This document shows, in pieces, positions 51,920 through 62,000 of a stretch of 64,000 nt of DNA. The notes beneath the pieces are model-generated. The model had not been told where the DNA came from, did no database searches, and saw nothing but the letters and a program-made list of their open reading frames with translations. The stretch comes from Sporobacter sp038405045 (GTDB lineage Bacteria > Bacillota > Clostridia > Oscillospirales > Oscillospiraceae). Where the stretch lies: NCBI GenBank assembly GCA_038405045.1, contig JBBZIV010000001.1:310001-374000 (forward strand), written 5' to 3'. Made by a program: the position numbers and the translations under genes. Numbering within the stretch: the stretch's first letter is position 1; each line of letters starts with the position of its first letter.

Positions 51920-53269
51920 ATGGGAAAATATTTCGGGACGGACGGCATCCGCGGCATCGTCAATGAGACGCTGGACGCGGAAACGGCTTACCGTGTCGGC
52001 TCTGCCGCCGCGACCGTTTTAACGGCGGACGACGGGCGCAAGCCGCTCATCCTGATCGGGAAGGATACGCGCCTATCGTCAGATATGCTGGAGGCGGCGC
52101 TCATTGCCGGAATCTGCTCGGCGGGTGCCGACGTCATGCCCCTCGGCGTTTTGCCAACGCCCGCCGTCGCTTTTTTAACGGTGCGCCTAGGCGCCCAGCT
52201 GGGCATCGTTATCTCCGCGTCACACAATCCGTATGAGCATAACGGCATCAAAATATTTGACCAAAGCGGGTTTAAGCTCTCAGACGCTATGGAAGAGCGC
52301 ATTGAGCGCATGATTGACGGCGCGTGTCCCACCAACCGCAAAACGCACAGCGGCCTTGGCCGCGTTATAAAAGATGATGGGCGCGGCAGCGACCTTTATA
52401 TCGATTATCTCGCGCACGCGGCACCGGCGCCGATCAGCGGCTTACGCGTCGCGGTTGACTGTGCCAACGGCGCCGCCTCGTCGACGGCGGCGCGCCTCTT
52501 CTCCAAATTCGATATCACCTTTGAAATCCTATCCGACCATCCCAATGGCACGAACATCAACGACGGTTGCGGCTCGACACATATAACACGCCTGCAGGAC
52601 TTTGTGCGCACGGGTGGTTTTGACGTGGGCTTTGCCTTTGACGGGGACGCCGACCGCTGCCTTGTTGTCGACGAAAACGGCGACGCCGTCGACGGCGATA
52701 AGATGATGGCTGTGATGGGCCGGTTTATGAAAGAAAAGGGGACGCTCAAAAATAATGCCGTCGTCGCTACCGTGATGTCAAACCTCGGCTTTCATGAATT
52801 TGCCGCAAAAAACGGCATAGAGCTCCTCTGCGCTGCTGTTGGTGACCGGAACGTTCTGGAAATGATGCAGACGCGCGGCGGGAACCTCGGCGGCGAACAA
52901 TCCGGCCATATCATTTTCCTCGATGATATGACGACGGGTGACGGGCAGCTGGCCGCCGTCAAATTCATGAGCGTCGTCTCGGCGTCACAAAAGCCTGTCT
53001 CCGAGTTAACACAGGATGTGCCGCAGTACCCGCAGGTGCTGCTCAACCAGCCGATTAGCGGCGGCAACAGCGCCAAAGAGGCAATTATGGGCAGCGGCGC
53101 CCTTCAGGACGCTGTCGCAGCCGAAGAAAAAAAGCTTGGGGCGTCAGGTCGTATCCTTGTCCGCCCGTCGGGGACGGAGGCGCTCATTCGCGTCATGGTT
53201 GAGGCTAAAACGCAGGAAACGGCTTTTAACTCGGCGAATTGTCTCATAAATTTGATAAAATCGCTATAA
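51920..53269 (+). CDS. glmM: Phosphoglucosamine mutase
   Basis: 449 residues. MGKYFGTDGIRGIVN N-terminus, phosphoserine loop VISASHNPYEHNGIKIF (Ser101), metal loop FAFDGDADRCL, and the C-terminal VRPSGTEALIRVM phosphate-binding loop. It makes glucosamine-1-phosphate for UDP-GlcNAc and so for peptidoglycan. Confidence 0.96.
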   Translation: MGKYFGTDGIRGIVNETLDAETAYRVGSAAATVLTADDGRKPLILIGKDTRLSSDMLEAALIAGICSAGADVMPLGVLPTPAVAFLTVRLGAQLGIVISASHNPYEHNGIKIFDQSGFKLSDAMEERIERMIDGACPTNRKTHSGLGRVIKDDGRGSDLYIDYLAHAAPAPISGLRVAVDCANGAASSTAARLFSKFDITFEILSDHPNGTNINDGCGSTHITRLQDFVRTGGFDVGFAFDGDADRCLVVDENGDAVDGDKMMAVMGRFMKEKGTLKNNAVVATVMSNLGFHEFAAKNGIELLCAAVGDRNVLEMMQTRGGNLGGEQSGHIIFLDDMTTGDGQLAAVKFMSVVSASQKPVSELTQDVPQYPQVLLNQPISGGNSAKEAIMGSGALQDAVAAEEKKLGASGRILVRPSGTEALIRVMVEAKTQETAFNSANCLINLIKSL

Positions 53270-53315
53270 ATTGTCAGGGGTTTTAAGAAATTATATAAAA
53301 TTTTAACGAAAATGC

Positions 53316-53344
53316 TTGACATAATGACCGCCGGACTCTATAAT
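53316..53344 (+). promoter_or_regulatory. Perfect consensus promoter for sigH-like gene
   Basis: TTGACA (53316-53321), 17 bases, TATAAT (53339-53344): 12 of 12 consensus positions, 40 bases before the ATG. Confidence 0.88.
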
Positions 53345-53383
53345 TTGAACAGCATGTGTCAGTTTTTCTAATTCGGTATATTT

Positions 53384-53986
53384 ATGAGTAAATTTTACAG
53401 TAACCGCGATGCGGAACTTACGAACCTGGCTTCCACCGGAGACGCATCAGCCGAAGAGGAACTCATCGCTGAATACAGCCGGCTTGTGAAAGCGTGTGCG
53501 CGTCCCTATTTTTTGGCAGGCGGCGACAGCGAGGATTTGATTCAAGAAGGCATGCTCGGTCTCCTGTCGGCAGTCAGGCATTTTGATCCCGCCAAAGAGG
53601 TTCAGTTTAAAACTTACGCAGAATTTTGTATCAGAAGGCGCTTAATCAGTGCCATTAAAACGGCTTCCCGGTTTAAGCATACACCGCTGAATGACTATGT
53701 ATCGTTGGAATCTCCCGAGCTTGACGAGAATAATACCCAAGGGTTGTTTTCTTTGCGCGATCCTGAAGAGTTTGTTATAGCGAGAGAGCGTGTTCATGAA
53801 ATTACAGACTGTCTGTTTGGCTCTCTGTCCCGATTTGAATCAAACGTCTTGGGGCTGTATTTGGAAGGTTTCTCCTATGAGGAGATGGCTCTGAAAGTGA
53901 ATAAACCCCAAAAATCGGTGGACAATGCTGTGCAGAGGATCAGGAAAAAGCTTGCACACCTGTTAAATTATGGCGATAATCAGTGA
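53384..53986 (+). CDS. Sigma-70 family factor, SigH-like
   Basis: 200 residues. Region 2 reads GGDSEDLIQEGMLGLLSAVRHFD then FKTYAEFCIRRRLISAIKTA; the segment SRFKHTPLNDYVSLESP closely parallels B. subtilis SigH (TRQKHIPLNSYASLDKP). Region 4 (YEEMALKVNKPQKSVDNAVQ) is the -35 reader. SigH starts the sporulation programme. In B. subtilis the gene lies near the secE-nusG-rplK region; here it is a single unit after glmM, so orthology is likely but not certain. Confidence 0.82.
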   Translation: MSKFYSNRDAELTNLASTGDASAEEELIAEYSRLVKACARPYFLAGGDSEDLIQEGMLGLLSAVRHFDPAKEVQFKTYAEFCIRRRLISAIKTASRFKHTPLNDYVSLESPELDENNTQGLFSLRDPEEFVIARERVHEITDCLFGSLSRFESNVLGLYLEGFSYEEMALKVNKPQKSVDNAVQRIRKKLAHLLNYGDNQ

Positions 53987-54051
53987 AAGCTGAGCGCAAA
54001 TAAAAAAACCCGAAAGGGTAAAGTATTTTTTGTCAAAAGAGAGGTTTCATC

Positions 54052-54327
54052 ATGTACGAAGACAAGACATTAGTATGCAAGGAATGCGGCAGCGAATTCA
54101 TTTTCACCGCCGGTGAGCAGGAGTTTTATGCCGAGCGCGGTTTCCAGAACGAGCCGCAGCGCTGCAAGAACTGCCGTGACATGCGCAAGAACGCTGCCCG
54201 TGGCCCCAGAGAGTATTTCAAGGCCACCTGCGCTTCCTGCGGCAACGAGGCGAAGGTTCCCTTCGAGCCCAAGTCTGACCGTCCGGTCTACTGCAGCGAC
54301 TGCTTTGCAAAGATGAGAGAGGCTTAA
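54052..54327 (+). CDS. Zinc-ribbon protein
   Basis: 91 residues with two CxxC pairs in the first half (CKECG at about 9-13 and CKNC at about 38-41) and another two in the second half (CASCG and CSDC). This matches the small zinc-ribbon proteins of Clostridia (zf-Tbcl type followed by a CxxC-x17-CxxC module). FTAGEQEFYAERGF between the first pairs is typical. Probably a cytoplasmic zinc-binding or nucleic-acid-linked protein; role unknown. Confidence 0.85.
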   Translation: MYEDKTLVCKECGSEFIFTAGEQEFYAERGFQNEPQRCKNCRDMRKNAARGPREYFKATCASCGNEAKVPFEPKSDRPVYCSDCFAKMREA

Positions 54328-54379
54328 TCGCCGGATAATTTGAACGCATGGCCGCTCTGCGGCTGACGATCAGCAAAAT

Positions 54380-54417
54380 AAGAGTCAAAGCGCTGTAAAA
54401 ACAGGGCCTTGGCTCTT
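54380..54417. other. 38-base hairpin in 248-base gap
   Basis: AAGAGTCAA/TTGGCTCTT (54380-54388 with 54409-54417, one G.U pair) encloses an inner CTGT/ACAG hairpin. A few T follow later, but no true T run. It may be a terminator for the zinc-ribbon gene or a structured RNA; the rest of the gap up to 54500 shows nothing else. Confidence 0.4.
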
Positions 54418-54499
54418 GTGTGCTTTTATGGTCATTTACTGCCGCATCATCATCATCGCTGAAAATAGACAGAAAAAGGATACTTTTTAAAGCAAGCTG

Positions 54500-54528
54500 T
54501 TGAAATTGTGAAATTATTAGGATATAAT
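54500..54528 (+). promoter_or_regulatory. Promoter for DUF1858 gene
   Basis: TTGAAA (54500-54505), 17 bases, TATAAT (54523-54528): 11 of 12 consensus positions, 47 bases before the ATG. Confidence 0.75.
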
Positions 54529-54575
54529 ATAGACAGCAAGGTCTTTTATATTTAGAAATATTGGAGGCATATTTG

Positions 54576-54776
54576 ATGTCGCAGATTACAAAAGATACGG
54601 TCATTGCGGATATTCTCACGATTGCACCGGAGTCGGCACCCTTGTTCATGTCAATCGGCATGCACTGCCTCGGCTGCGCCATGGCAAGCGGCGAGACGCT
54701 TGGCGAAGCGTGCGAGGTTCACGGCGTTGATATCGATGAGTTTATCGTCAAGCTCAACGAATTAGTCAACGAATAA
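54576..54776 (+). CDS. DUF1858-domain protein
   Basis: 66 residues: KDTVIADILTIAPESAPLFM then GMHCLGCAMASGETLGEAC, the DUF1858 pattern with a CxxC pair. Related domains occur alone or fused to redox proteins; a redox or metal role is suspected from the cysteines. ATG at 54576 has GGAGG 8 bases upstream. It has its own promoter and terminator. Confidence 0.85.
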   Translation: MSQITKDTVIADILTIAPESAPLFMSIGMHCLGCAMASGETLGEACEVHGVDIDEFIVKLNELVNE

Positions 54777-54789
54777 TTAACAGGCGGTG

Positions 54790-54816
54790 AAAGGCGGGGG
54801 CTTGCCCCCGCCTTTT
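54790..54816 (+). terminator. Terminator after DUF1858 gene
   Basis: 11-bp GC-rich stem (54790-54800 with 54805-54815), CTTG loop, and TTTT on the right. Confidence 0.75.
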
Positions 54817-54831
54817 CAGTACAGGTACCAA

Positions 54832-55524
54832 ATGAATAAAGATACGCTTTCAAACAGACTCCAATCCGTCTGTGCGTTTATAAAGCCGGGTGCCGTCGTT
54901 GCCGATGTCGGCACCGACCACGGTTATCTCCCGGCGCATCTAGCCGCTGTCGACCCGGCAGCGCGCCTGATTGCCGCCGATATCAAAAAAGGCCCCCTTG
55001 ACCGGGCGCGCCGCACAGCTCGCGACGCGGGTGTTTATGACAGGATTTCGTTTATCCAGACGGACGGGCTCATCGGGATATCGGGCATCGGGGTTGACCA
55101 TATCGTCCTTGCCGGTCTCGGCGGGGAAGTGATGATCAAAATCCTATCCGAAGCGCCGTGGACGCGATGTGACGCCATACGCCTTATTCTCCAGCCGCAG
55201 TCAAAGACCGACGTGCTTATCTCCTGGCTGCATGACAGCGGCTACGATATCTGTGACGCCGTCCTCGCCAAAGACGGCGGCCGGATTTATCTTGTGATGC
55301 TCGCTGGCGGGCAAACGGAGTCGACGCACACGAAACCGCTCAATATCCTGCTGCGTCGGAAAGACCCCCTGCTGCCGGAATACCTCATGGGGCAGCTCGA
55401 GAAAACAGAAAGGGCGCTTTCCGGCCTTTCAAAAGCCACGCGCTCTCAAGGCGGCGCGCGCGCCAGCCTTGAAAAGAAGCTGGATGAACTCGATCGCTTC
55501 AAAAAGGAGACGGACGCATGGTAA
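54832..55524 (+). CDS. trmK: tRNA (adenine-N1)-methyltransferase TrmK
   Basis: 230 residues. AdoMet motif VADVGTDHGYLPAHLA and DHIVLAGLGGEVMI match the TrmK (COG2384) family, which makes m1A at position 22 of some tRNAs. ATG at 54832 begins the family match (MNKDTLSNRLQSVCAFI); the frame extends upstream into the terminator and is rejected there. It overlaps the Nif3 gene by 7 bases, the standard Firmicutes pairing. Confidence 0.92.
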   Translation: MNKDTLSNRLQSVCAFIKPGAVVADVGTDHGYLPAHLAAVDPAARLIAADIKKGPLDRARRTARDAGVYDRISFIQTDGLIGISGIGVDHIVLAGLGGEVMIKILSEAPWTRCDAIRLILQPQSKTDVLISWLHDSGYDICDAVLAKDGGRIYLVMLAGGQTESTHTKPLNILLRRKDPLLPEYLMGQLEKTERALSGLSKATRSQGGARASLEKKLDELDRFKKETDAW

Positions 55525-56306
55525 CAGTCACCGATGTAAAAAATAAGCTCGAAGGGATCGCGCCCCTTGGGCTGAAGATGGAATTTGACAATGTTGGCTT
55601 TCTTGTGGGCTTTTCCGCGCGCCCTGTCACACGGATTCTCGTCAGTCTCGATATCACAGACGCGGTCATCCAAGAGGCGTCATCGCTCGGTGCCGAGCTC
55701 ATCGTCTCGCACCACCCGCTTTTCTTTTCGCTCAAAAGCGTGACGGATACCGACAAGATCGGGCGAAAAGTCACCGCTCTTTTATCTGGCGCCATGTCGG
55801 CCATCTGTCTGCACACAAATCTGGACGCCGCCGCAGGCGGTGTCAACGATGCGCTTGCTGCCACGGTCGGCCTTTGTGATGTCGGCTTGCTCGGCGTTGA
55901 CGGGCAGGAGGCCGAGCAGCCGTTTTCCTATGGCCGTTGCGGGCTTCTTTCAAAACCCGCCGCGCTGCCCGATTTTCTCGCATCGGTCAAAAATGCCCTG
56001 AAGACAAATGGGCTGCGCTATCACGATGCTGGGCGCGCCGTTCATAAAGTCGCCGTTGTCGGCGGCTCCGGCGGCAGCAGTCTCGGGCAGGCCATTGCCA
56101 CCGGGTGCGATACGCTCCTGACCGCGGATGTCAAATACGATGTCTTCCTTGAGGCCAAGGAATGCGGCATCAATCTCATCGACGGCGACCATTTCTGCAC
56201 GGAAAACGTGGTGACACCCGTTTTGGCGGAAACGCTCATGGCAGCCTTTCCGGGCCTTACGGTCACGATATCGGGAATACACGGCCAAACGGCGCAGTTT
56301 TTTTAG
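55518..56306 (+). CDS. Nif3-like dinuclear metal centre protein
   Basis: 262 residues of the Nif3/YqfO family. The metal-binding His pair in VSHHPLFF, HTNLDAAAGGVND and the late DGDHFCTE segment are present. The PII-like insert found in longer YqfO proteins is absent. Function in bacteria is not settled. It is translationally coupled to trmK. Confidence 0.9.
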   Translation: MVTVTDVKNKLEGIAPLGLKMEFDNVGFLVGFSARPVTRILVSLDITDAVIQEASSLGAELIVSHHPLFFSLKSVTDTDKIGRKVTALLSGAMSAICLHTNLDAAAGGVNDALAATVGLCDVGLLGVDGQEAEQPFSYGRCGLLSKPAALPDFLASVKNALKTNGLRYHDAGRAVHKVAVVGGSGGSSLGQAIATGCDTLLTADVKYDVFLEAKECGINLIDGDHFCTENVVTPVLAETLMAAFPGLTVTISGIHGQTAQFF

Positions 56307-56313
56307 TTGCGAC

Positions 56314-56342
56314 TTGAAAAAATCAGGCCGATTCGGTAAAAT
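56314..56342 (+). promoter_or_regulatory. Promoter for ECF-coaX pair
   Basis: TTGAAA (56314-56319), 17 bases, TAAAAT (56337-56342): 10 of 12 consensus positions, about 90 bases before the ATG. Confidence 0.6.
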
Positions 56343-56429
56343 GTCGGCACGGCTTTTATGCTTACACCGAGAAGCCGGTTATTAATGCGCTGCATTTTCG
56401 AAACGAAAAGCGGCAGCAGGGAGGATTTT

Positions 56430-57047
56430 ATGCAAAGTGCAAACATTAGTTCGCGTGTTTTGCTTCTGGCCAGGATGGCGGTTTTAATCGCCATCGTCAT
56501 CATCATGACAGTATTTAATTTCGGCAATATCCCCGTCGGCCCGATCGTTGCGACAGTTTATCAGGTTCCTGTTATCATTGGTGCCGTTTTGCTTGGGCCT
56601 ATCGCCGGTTCCGTTCTGGGCGGGATTTGGGGGCTCTTATGCTTTTACCTCGCCGTAACGGGTCAGACGACGGATATCGTGGCGCTGGGAACCGTCGCGC
56701 AGGAGCCGCTGGCCTACTTTGTCATCGCATTTGTACCGCGTGTTTTGACAGGGCTGTTTGCCGGTTATGTTTACAAACTGAGCAATCATTTGCTGAAACA
56801 GAAAAAAGATGTCGTTTCCTTCGGTATTTCCGGTGTTCTAGGATCTTTGACGAATACCGTCTTTTATCTGGGCGCGTTGTATTTTCTGGCAAAAGAGATT
56901 ATCGCGGAAAAGTATCAGCTGGCGCTCGGTGCCGTGCTGCCTCTTGTCGGGAGTGTTGCTCTGACGAACGGTCTTGCTGAGGCGGCTGTTTCATGCATCA
57001 TTGTCATTGGCGTCTGCAAGGCGCTCCGATATTTTAAAATCGCATAG
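56430..57047 (+). CDS. ECF transporter substrate-binding (S) component
   Basis: 205 residues with about five to six membrane segments. LLARMAVLIAIVIIMT, VPVIIGAVLLGPIAGSVLGG and the late SLTNTVFYLGALY block are typical of ECF S proteins. These bind a vitamin and share an energy module coded elsewhere. coaX, the pantothenate kinase gene, follows by 14 bases, so pantothenate is the best guess for the substrate. ATG at 56430 follows GGGAGGA. Confidence 0.82.
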   Translation: MQSANISSRVLLLARMAVLIAIVIIMTVFNFGNIPVGPIVATVYQVPVIIGAVLLGPIAGSVLGGIWGLLCFYLAVTGQTTDIVALGTVAQEPLAYFVIAFVPRVLTGLFAGYVYKLSNHLLKQKKDVVSFGISGVLGSLTNTVFYLGALYFLAKEIIAEKYQLALGAVLPLVGSVALTNGLAEAAVSCIIVIGVCKALRYFKIA

Positions 57048-57061
57048 AAAGGGAGAAGCCC

Positions 57062-57832
57062 ATGCTGCTTGCTATCGATGTCGGCAATTCCAATATTGTC
57101 ATCGGCTGCATTGACGGCGGCGAGATTTCACACGTCTTCCGCATGCTGACCGATATTTCAAGAACCGAGTGTGAGTATGCCGTCGGCATCAAGAACATTC
57201 TCGAATTTGAAGGTATCCGGTGCGACGGGTTTCATGGGGCGATCATCTCGTCCGTTGTGCCGCCGCTCCTGCCAGTGCTGAAGACAGCCGTCAAAAGTCT
57301 TACCGGTCTTGACGCGCTCGTCGTCGGAGCCGGGGTGAAGACGGGGATGAATATTCTGATCGACAATCCCGCCCAGCTTGGCAGCGACCTCGTGGCAGAC
57401 GGGGTTGCCGCTATTGCCACATATCGCCTGCCGGTCATTGTTTTTGATATGGGGACGGCGACGACGATCTCCGTTATTGACAAGAACGGCAGTTATATCG
57501 GCGGCGCGATTTACCCGGGCGTTGCCCTGTCGATGAATGCCCTGTCGAGCGGGACGTCGCAGCTGCCAAAGGTGCCAATTGAACCGCCGTCAAGGGCTGT
57601 CAGCGGCAACACGATTGACTGCATGAAAAGCGGCGCCATTTTCGGTACGGCGTCAATGATCGACGGCATGATTGACCGGATAGAGGCGGAACTCTCCATG
57701 AAGGCCACCGTCGTTGCCACCGGCGGCCTGTCCGCGCGGATTATCCCATACTGCCGCCATGAGATCATCCATGATGAAAACCTCCTCCTGCGAGGCCTTT
57801 CTATTATTTACGAGAAGAACAAAAAGAAATAA
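57062..57832 (+). CDS. coaX: Type III pantothenate kinase
   Basis: 256 residues. LLAIDVGNSNIVIG phosphate-binding start, DLVADGVAAIATY, VFDMGTATTISVID and GAIYPGVALSMNAL are CoaX hallmarks. It performs the first step of coenzyme A synthesis and is not inhibited by CoA, unlike type I enzymes. AGGGAG precedes ATG 57062. Confidence 0.95.
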   Translation: MLLAIDVGNSNIVIGCIDGGEISHVFRMLTDISRTECEYAVGIKNILEFEGIRCDGFHGAIISSVVPPLLPVLKTAVKSLTGLDALVVGAGVKTGMNILIDNPAQLGSDLVADGVAAIATYRLPVIVFDMGTATTISVIDKNGSYIGGAIYPGVALSMNALSSGTSQLPKVPIEPPSRAVSGNTIDCMKSGAIFGTASMIDGMIDRIEAELSMKATVVATGGLSARIIPYCRHEIIHDENLLLRGLSIIYEKNKKK

Positions 57833-57834
57833 CC

Positions 57835-57870
57835 AAAGCGGGGGCGCCAGTGTCGTTCCCGCTTTCTTAT
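57835..57870 (+). terminator. Terminator after coaX
   Basis: 8-bp stem AAAGCGGG/CCCGCTTT (57835-57842 with 57858-57865) with a 15-base loop, then CTTATT. Moderately convincing. Confidence 0.5.
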
Positions 57871-57945
57871 TGGCCGTGTTTGCCGCTGGACGCGGGAAAC
57901 AATGGCTGGTATACTGGCGGTAAATGAACAGTGAGGATGAGGTCT

Positions 57946-58947
57946 GTGCGAAAACGGCGGAAACTGACGCTTGTACTAATTTTGTTAGCCGCGTTATTCG
58001 TTGTCGGCGTTGTGGGGTATGCCTTGCTGCTCCACGTCGGATTTGTCGACGCGCTGTATATGACGGTCATTACGATTTCAACGGTCGGCTTCAGCGAGGT
58101 CGCCGTGATGACGGATGCCGCCAAGCTGTTTTCCATCATTATTATTTTTGCCGGGCTTTCCATCGTCGGCTACAGCTTCACAAGTCTTGTCGCTTTTGTC
58201 TTTGAGGGAGATATCAAGGATGCATGGAGGAGAAGGCGTATGTCTGCAAAAATCAGCGCGCTTAACGGTCATTACATTGTTTGCGGTGCCGGAGACGTCG
58301 GGCATACGGTGATCGCGTATTTTAAGGACAGCGGCGTGGATTTCATTGTGATCGAAAAAGACGTGACGCGGCACAATGAGCTCGTTGAGCAAAATGTCCT
58401 CACAGTTTTAGGCGACGCCACGCATGAGGATACGCTTTATAAAGCCGGTATCAAGGATGCAAAGGGCATGGTTTGTACGCTGTCAACAGACACCGATAAT
58501 GTTTTCACTGTGCTGACAGCCAGAGAGCTCAACGAGCAGATTTATATCGTCGCTAGAGCCGTCGAGCGTACGGCCCACAACAAGCTCATTAAAGCCGGTG
58601 CCAACAAAACAATTTCCCCAAATGAAATCGGTGGTCAAAGAATCGCTGCGGCAATGATCCGCCCATCCGTCACATCCTTTCTCGATGTGATGACCCGCAC
58701 CGGGGATGTGACGCTTGATATTGAAGAGGTTATCATCACGCCGCAGTCATCCATCGCCGGAAAAAACCTGAGCGAGGCAAAAATACCGGAGCAGACGGGG
58801 CTCATTGTCCTGGCGCTCAAAAAGAAGGACGAGAGCAATGTTAAAATTAATCCCAGAGCGAATGAGGTTCTCGGCGCTGGTGACAGTATTATCGTCATTG
58901 GAACGGGCGATCAGGTGGACAGGCTGCAGGCCATCGTCAGCGCGTAA
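57946..58947 (+). CDS. Potassium channel with RCK (TrkA) domain
   Basis: 333 residues. Two membrane segments flank a pore loop with the filter ISTVGFSEV; TVGF is kept, but the last filter position is Ser where TVGYGD or TVGFGE has Gly. An RCK NAD-binding domain follows (YIVCGAGDVGHTVIAYF, VLGDATHEDTLYKAGI), then a TrkA-C domain to the end. It is probably a ligand-gated K+ channel. GTG at 57946 is preferred because AGGA lies 8 bases upstream; a GTG at 57931 and an ATG at 57937 are alternatives. Confidence 0.85.
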   Translation: MRKRRKLTLVLILLAALFVVGVVGYALLLHVGFVDALYMTVITISTVGFSEVAVMTDAAKLFSIIIIFAGLSIVGYSFTSLVAFVFEGDIKDAWRRRRMSAKISALNGHYIVCGAGDVGHTVIAYFKDSGVDFIVIEKDVTRHNELVEQNVLTVLGDATHEDTLYKAGIKDAKGMVCTLSTDTDNVFTVLTARELNEQIYIVARAVERTAHNKLIKAGANKTISPNEIGGQRIAAAMIRPSVTSFLDVMTRTGDVTLDIEEVIITPQSSIAGKNLSEAKIPEQTGLIVLALKKKDESNVKINPRANEVLGAGDSIIVIGTGDQVDRLQAIVSA

Positions 58948-58987
58948 AGGACTTTAGCCCTTTCGTGTTTACCTATTTTCATAATAA

Positions 58988-59018
58988 AAAACTGCCTTCC
59001 CCGTGGGAAGGCAGTTTT
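58988..59018. terminator. Bidirectional terminator K+ channel / pyc
   Basis: 14-bp stem (58988-59001 with 59005-59018), 3-base loop, A run on the left and TTTT on the right, between convergent genes. Confidence 0.85.
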
Positions 59019-59031
59019 GTTTATGCTGTTT

Positions 59032-62000
59032 TTATTTGATTTCCACGAGCAGTTCACCGGCTTTAACGGTTTGCCCCGCGTTGACGAGCACCTTGTCAAC
59101 GGTACCGGCCATCCGGGCAACGACGCTCGTCTCCATTTTCATGGCCTCGATGACGGCGAGTACCTGATTTTCCTCAACCGTATCGCCAACAGCGACGTTG
59201 ATTTTTGACACCATACCGGGGATCGACGCGCCGACCTGCGCTTTGTCCTCCGGGTCAGCCAGCGTGACGTGCTTCGTCGTATCCGCGACCGTCGGGTCGG
59301 GGACGGCGACGTCGCGGCGCATGCCGTTGAGCTCAAAGTGGACGTTGCGCGTGCCGTCGTCATTCGTTGTGCCAAGGCCGAGGTATTTGATGACGAGCGT
59401 TTTGCCGTCCTCAATGGTGATCTGCGTTGTCTCACCGACCTCCATGCCCTCGAAGAAGACGTGGCTGTTCATGTTGGCGATATCGCCGTGTTCCTGACTG
59501 TGCTCGAAATAATCGGCGAGCACCTTCGGATACAGACACCAGGAGATAAGGTCGCGCTCTGTCGGATTGGGGACGTACTTTTTGACGTCTTTTTCAATGG
59601 CGTCGAAGTCGACCGGCGGCAAAAGCTCGCCGGGGCGGCAGGTAATCGGCTTTTCACCTTTTAAGACGACACGCTGCAAATCCTCTGGGAAGCCCCAGGC
59701 CGGCTGGCCCATCATGCCCTTAAAATAGCTAACAACGGAATCGGGGAAGGTGAGTGCCTCGCCCTTTTGGGCAACGTTTTCTGCCGTCAGATTGTTCTGA
59801 ACCATGAAGATGGCGAGGTCGCCGACCATCTTGGACGACGGCGTGACCTTGACGAGGTCACCGAGCATGTCGTTGACGGTTTTGTACATCTCCTTGACCT
59901 CGTCAAAGCGGCTGCCGAGACCGAGGGAGACGACCTGCGGCTGCAGGTTTGTATATTGGCCGCCGGGGATCTCATAGCGGTAAATCTCCGTCATGGGATT
60001 TTTCAGGCCGCTGTCAAAGCAGATATAGCGGTCGCGCACGTCGGCCCAGTACTCCTCAAGCGCCTGCAGGCGCTCGAGATCAAAGCCCGTGTCGCGCTCG
60101 GTACCCTCCAGGGCCGCTACGACGGAGTTCATCGACGGCTGGGAGGTGAGGGAGGACATGGAGGCGATGGCCGTATCAGCAATGTCAACACCGGCCTCAG
60201 CAGCCAGAAGGATTGCTGCAACCTGATTGCCGCTCGTATCGTGCGTGTGGAAGCGGACAGGGATACCGACCTCCTGCTTGAGCGCCGCCACAAGCTTTTT
60301 CGCCGCGTAGGGCTTCAGTAAGCCAGACATATCCTTGATTGCCAGAATATGCGCGCCGCGCTTTTCGACCTCTTTGGCAAAATCGACATAGTATTTCAGC
60401 GTGTACTTGTCGCGCTTCGGGTCCATAATGTCGCCGGTGTAGCAGACGGCGGCCTCACAAATTTTATTCTGCTTCAAAACCTCGTCCATCGCGATTTCCA
60501 TACCGGGAATCCAATTGAGCGAGTCGAAGACGCGGAAGACATCGATCCCGCCCTTGGCGGCCTCCGCGATGAAGGCGCGGACGAGATTGTCAGGATAGTT
60601 GGTGTAACCGACGGCATTGGAACCGCGCAGGAGCATCTGGAACATAATGTTCGGGATTTTCTGCCGGAGCTTCTCAAGACGATCCCAAGGGGACTCGTGC
60701 AGGAAGCGGTATGCCACGTCAAACGTTGCGCCGCCCCACATCTCCAAAGCGAAGCAGTCGGCAAGGATGTCGGCCGTCCCTTCCGCAGCCATGAGCATGT
60801 CATGCGTGCGCAGGCGCGTTGAGAAGAGCGACTGGTGCGCGTCGCGCATCGTTGTATCGCCAATGAGGAGCTTTTTCTGATCGAGCACCCAGTTTTTAAC
60901 GGCATCGGGGCCCTCAAGGTCTAAAAGCTGTTTTAAGCCGTTACCAACGGGCTTCAGCGGCTCCGGGTAGCGCGGCTCGGCGTAGGGCTGGCGGGATGCG
61001 TCGGGTGTCGCCACCTGAATACCGGCAATGTATTTAAGCACCCGTGTGCCTCTGTCGCGTGAGCCGGTGAATTCAAACAGCTCCGGCGTGTTGTCGATAA
61101 ATTTCGTATAACAGTCGCCGGAAAGGAAAACAGGGTGATGGAGGATATTTGTAACGAAGGGGATATTCGTCTTAACGCCGCGGATATGCAGCTCGTTGAT
61201 GGCGCGCGAGGCCTTGCGGCAGACGCCGGGGAACGTGTTGTCCCAGACGGTGACCTTAACAAGCAGGGAATCATAGTACGGTGAAATCGTAACGCCTGTC
61301 GCGGCGTTGCCGCCGTCGAGACGGACGCCGAAGCCGCCGCCGGAGCGGTAAGACGTGATTTTGCCGGTGTCGGGGGCAAAGCTGTTGGCTGGGTCCTCCG
61401 TCGTCACGCGGCACTGGATGGCAAAGCCGTTCATCCGGAGGTCAGCCTGACTTTTCAGGCCAATTTCGGGGTGGCTGAGCGGATGGCCCTCGGCAATCAA
61501 AATCTGCGCTCTGACAAGGTCAACGCCCGTCACCATTTCAGTCACGGTGTGCTCGACCTGAATGCGCGGGTTCATTTCGATAAAATAGTGGCCGCCATTC
61601 TTGTCGACAAGGAATTCAACCGTACCGGCGTTCACATAGCCGACAGACTTGGCAATTTTAACGGCGTCGTCGTAGAGCTTCCGCCGCGTCTCCTCCGGAA
61701 CGGAAAACGCCGGGGCAAATTCAACGACCTTCTGGTAGCGCCGCTGCAGCGAGCAGTCACGCTCGCCTAGGTGCAGAACGTTGCCGTGTGCGTCGGCCAG
61801 AATCTGAACTTCAATATGCTTTGGATCGACGAGGAATTTTTCAATAAAGATATCGTCGTTGCCGAAGGCCTTGATGGCCTCGCTTTTAACGAGGTGAAAA
61901 GACGGCTCAACCTCCTCCGGCGTGTCACAGCGGCGCATACCGCGCCCGCCGCCGCCGCCGGCGGCCTTGAGAATAACGGGGAACCCGAATGAAATGGCCT

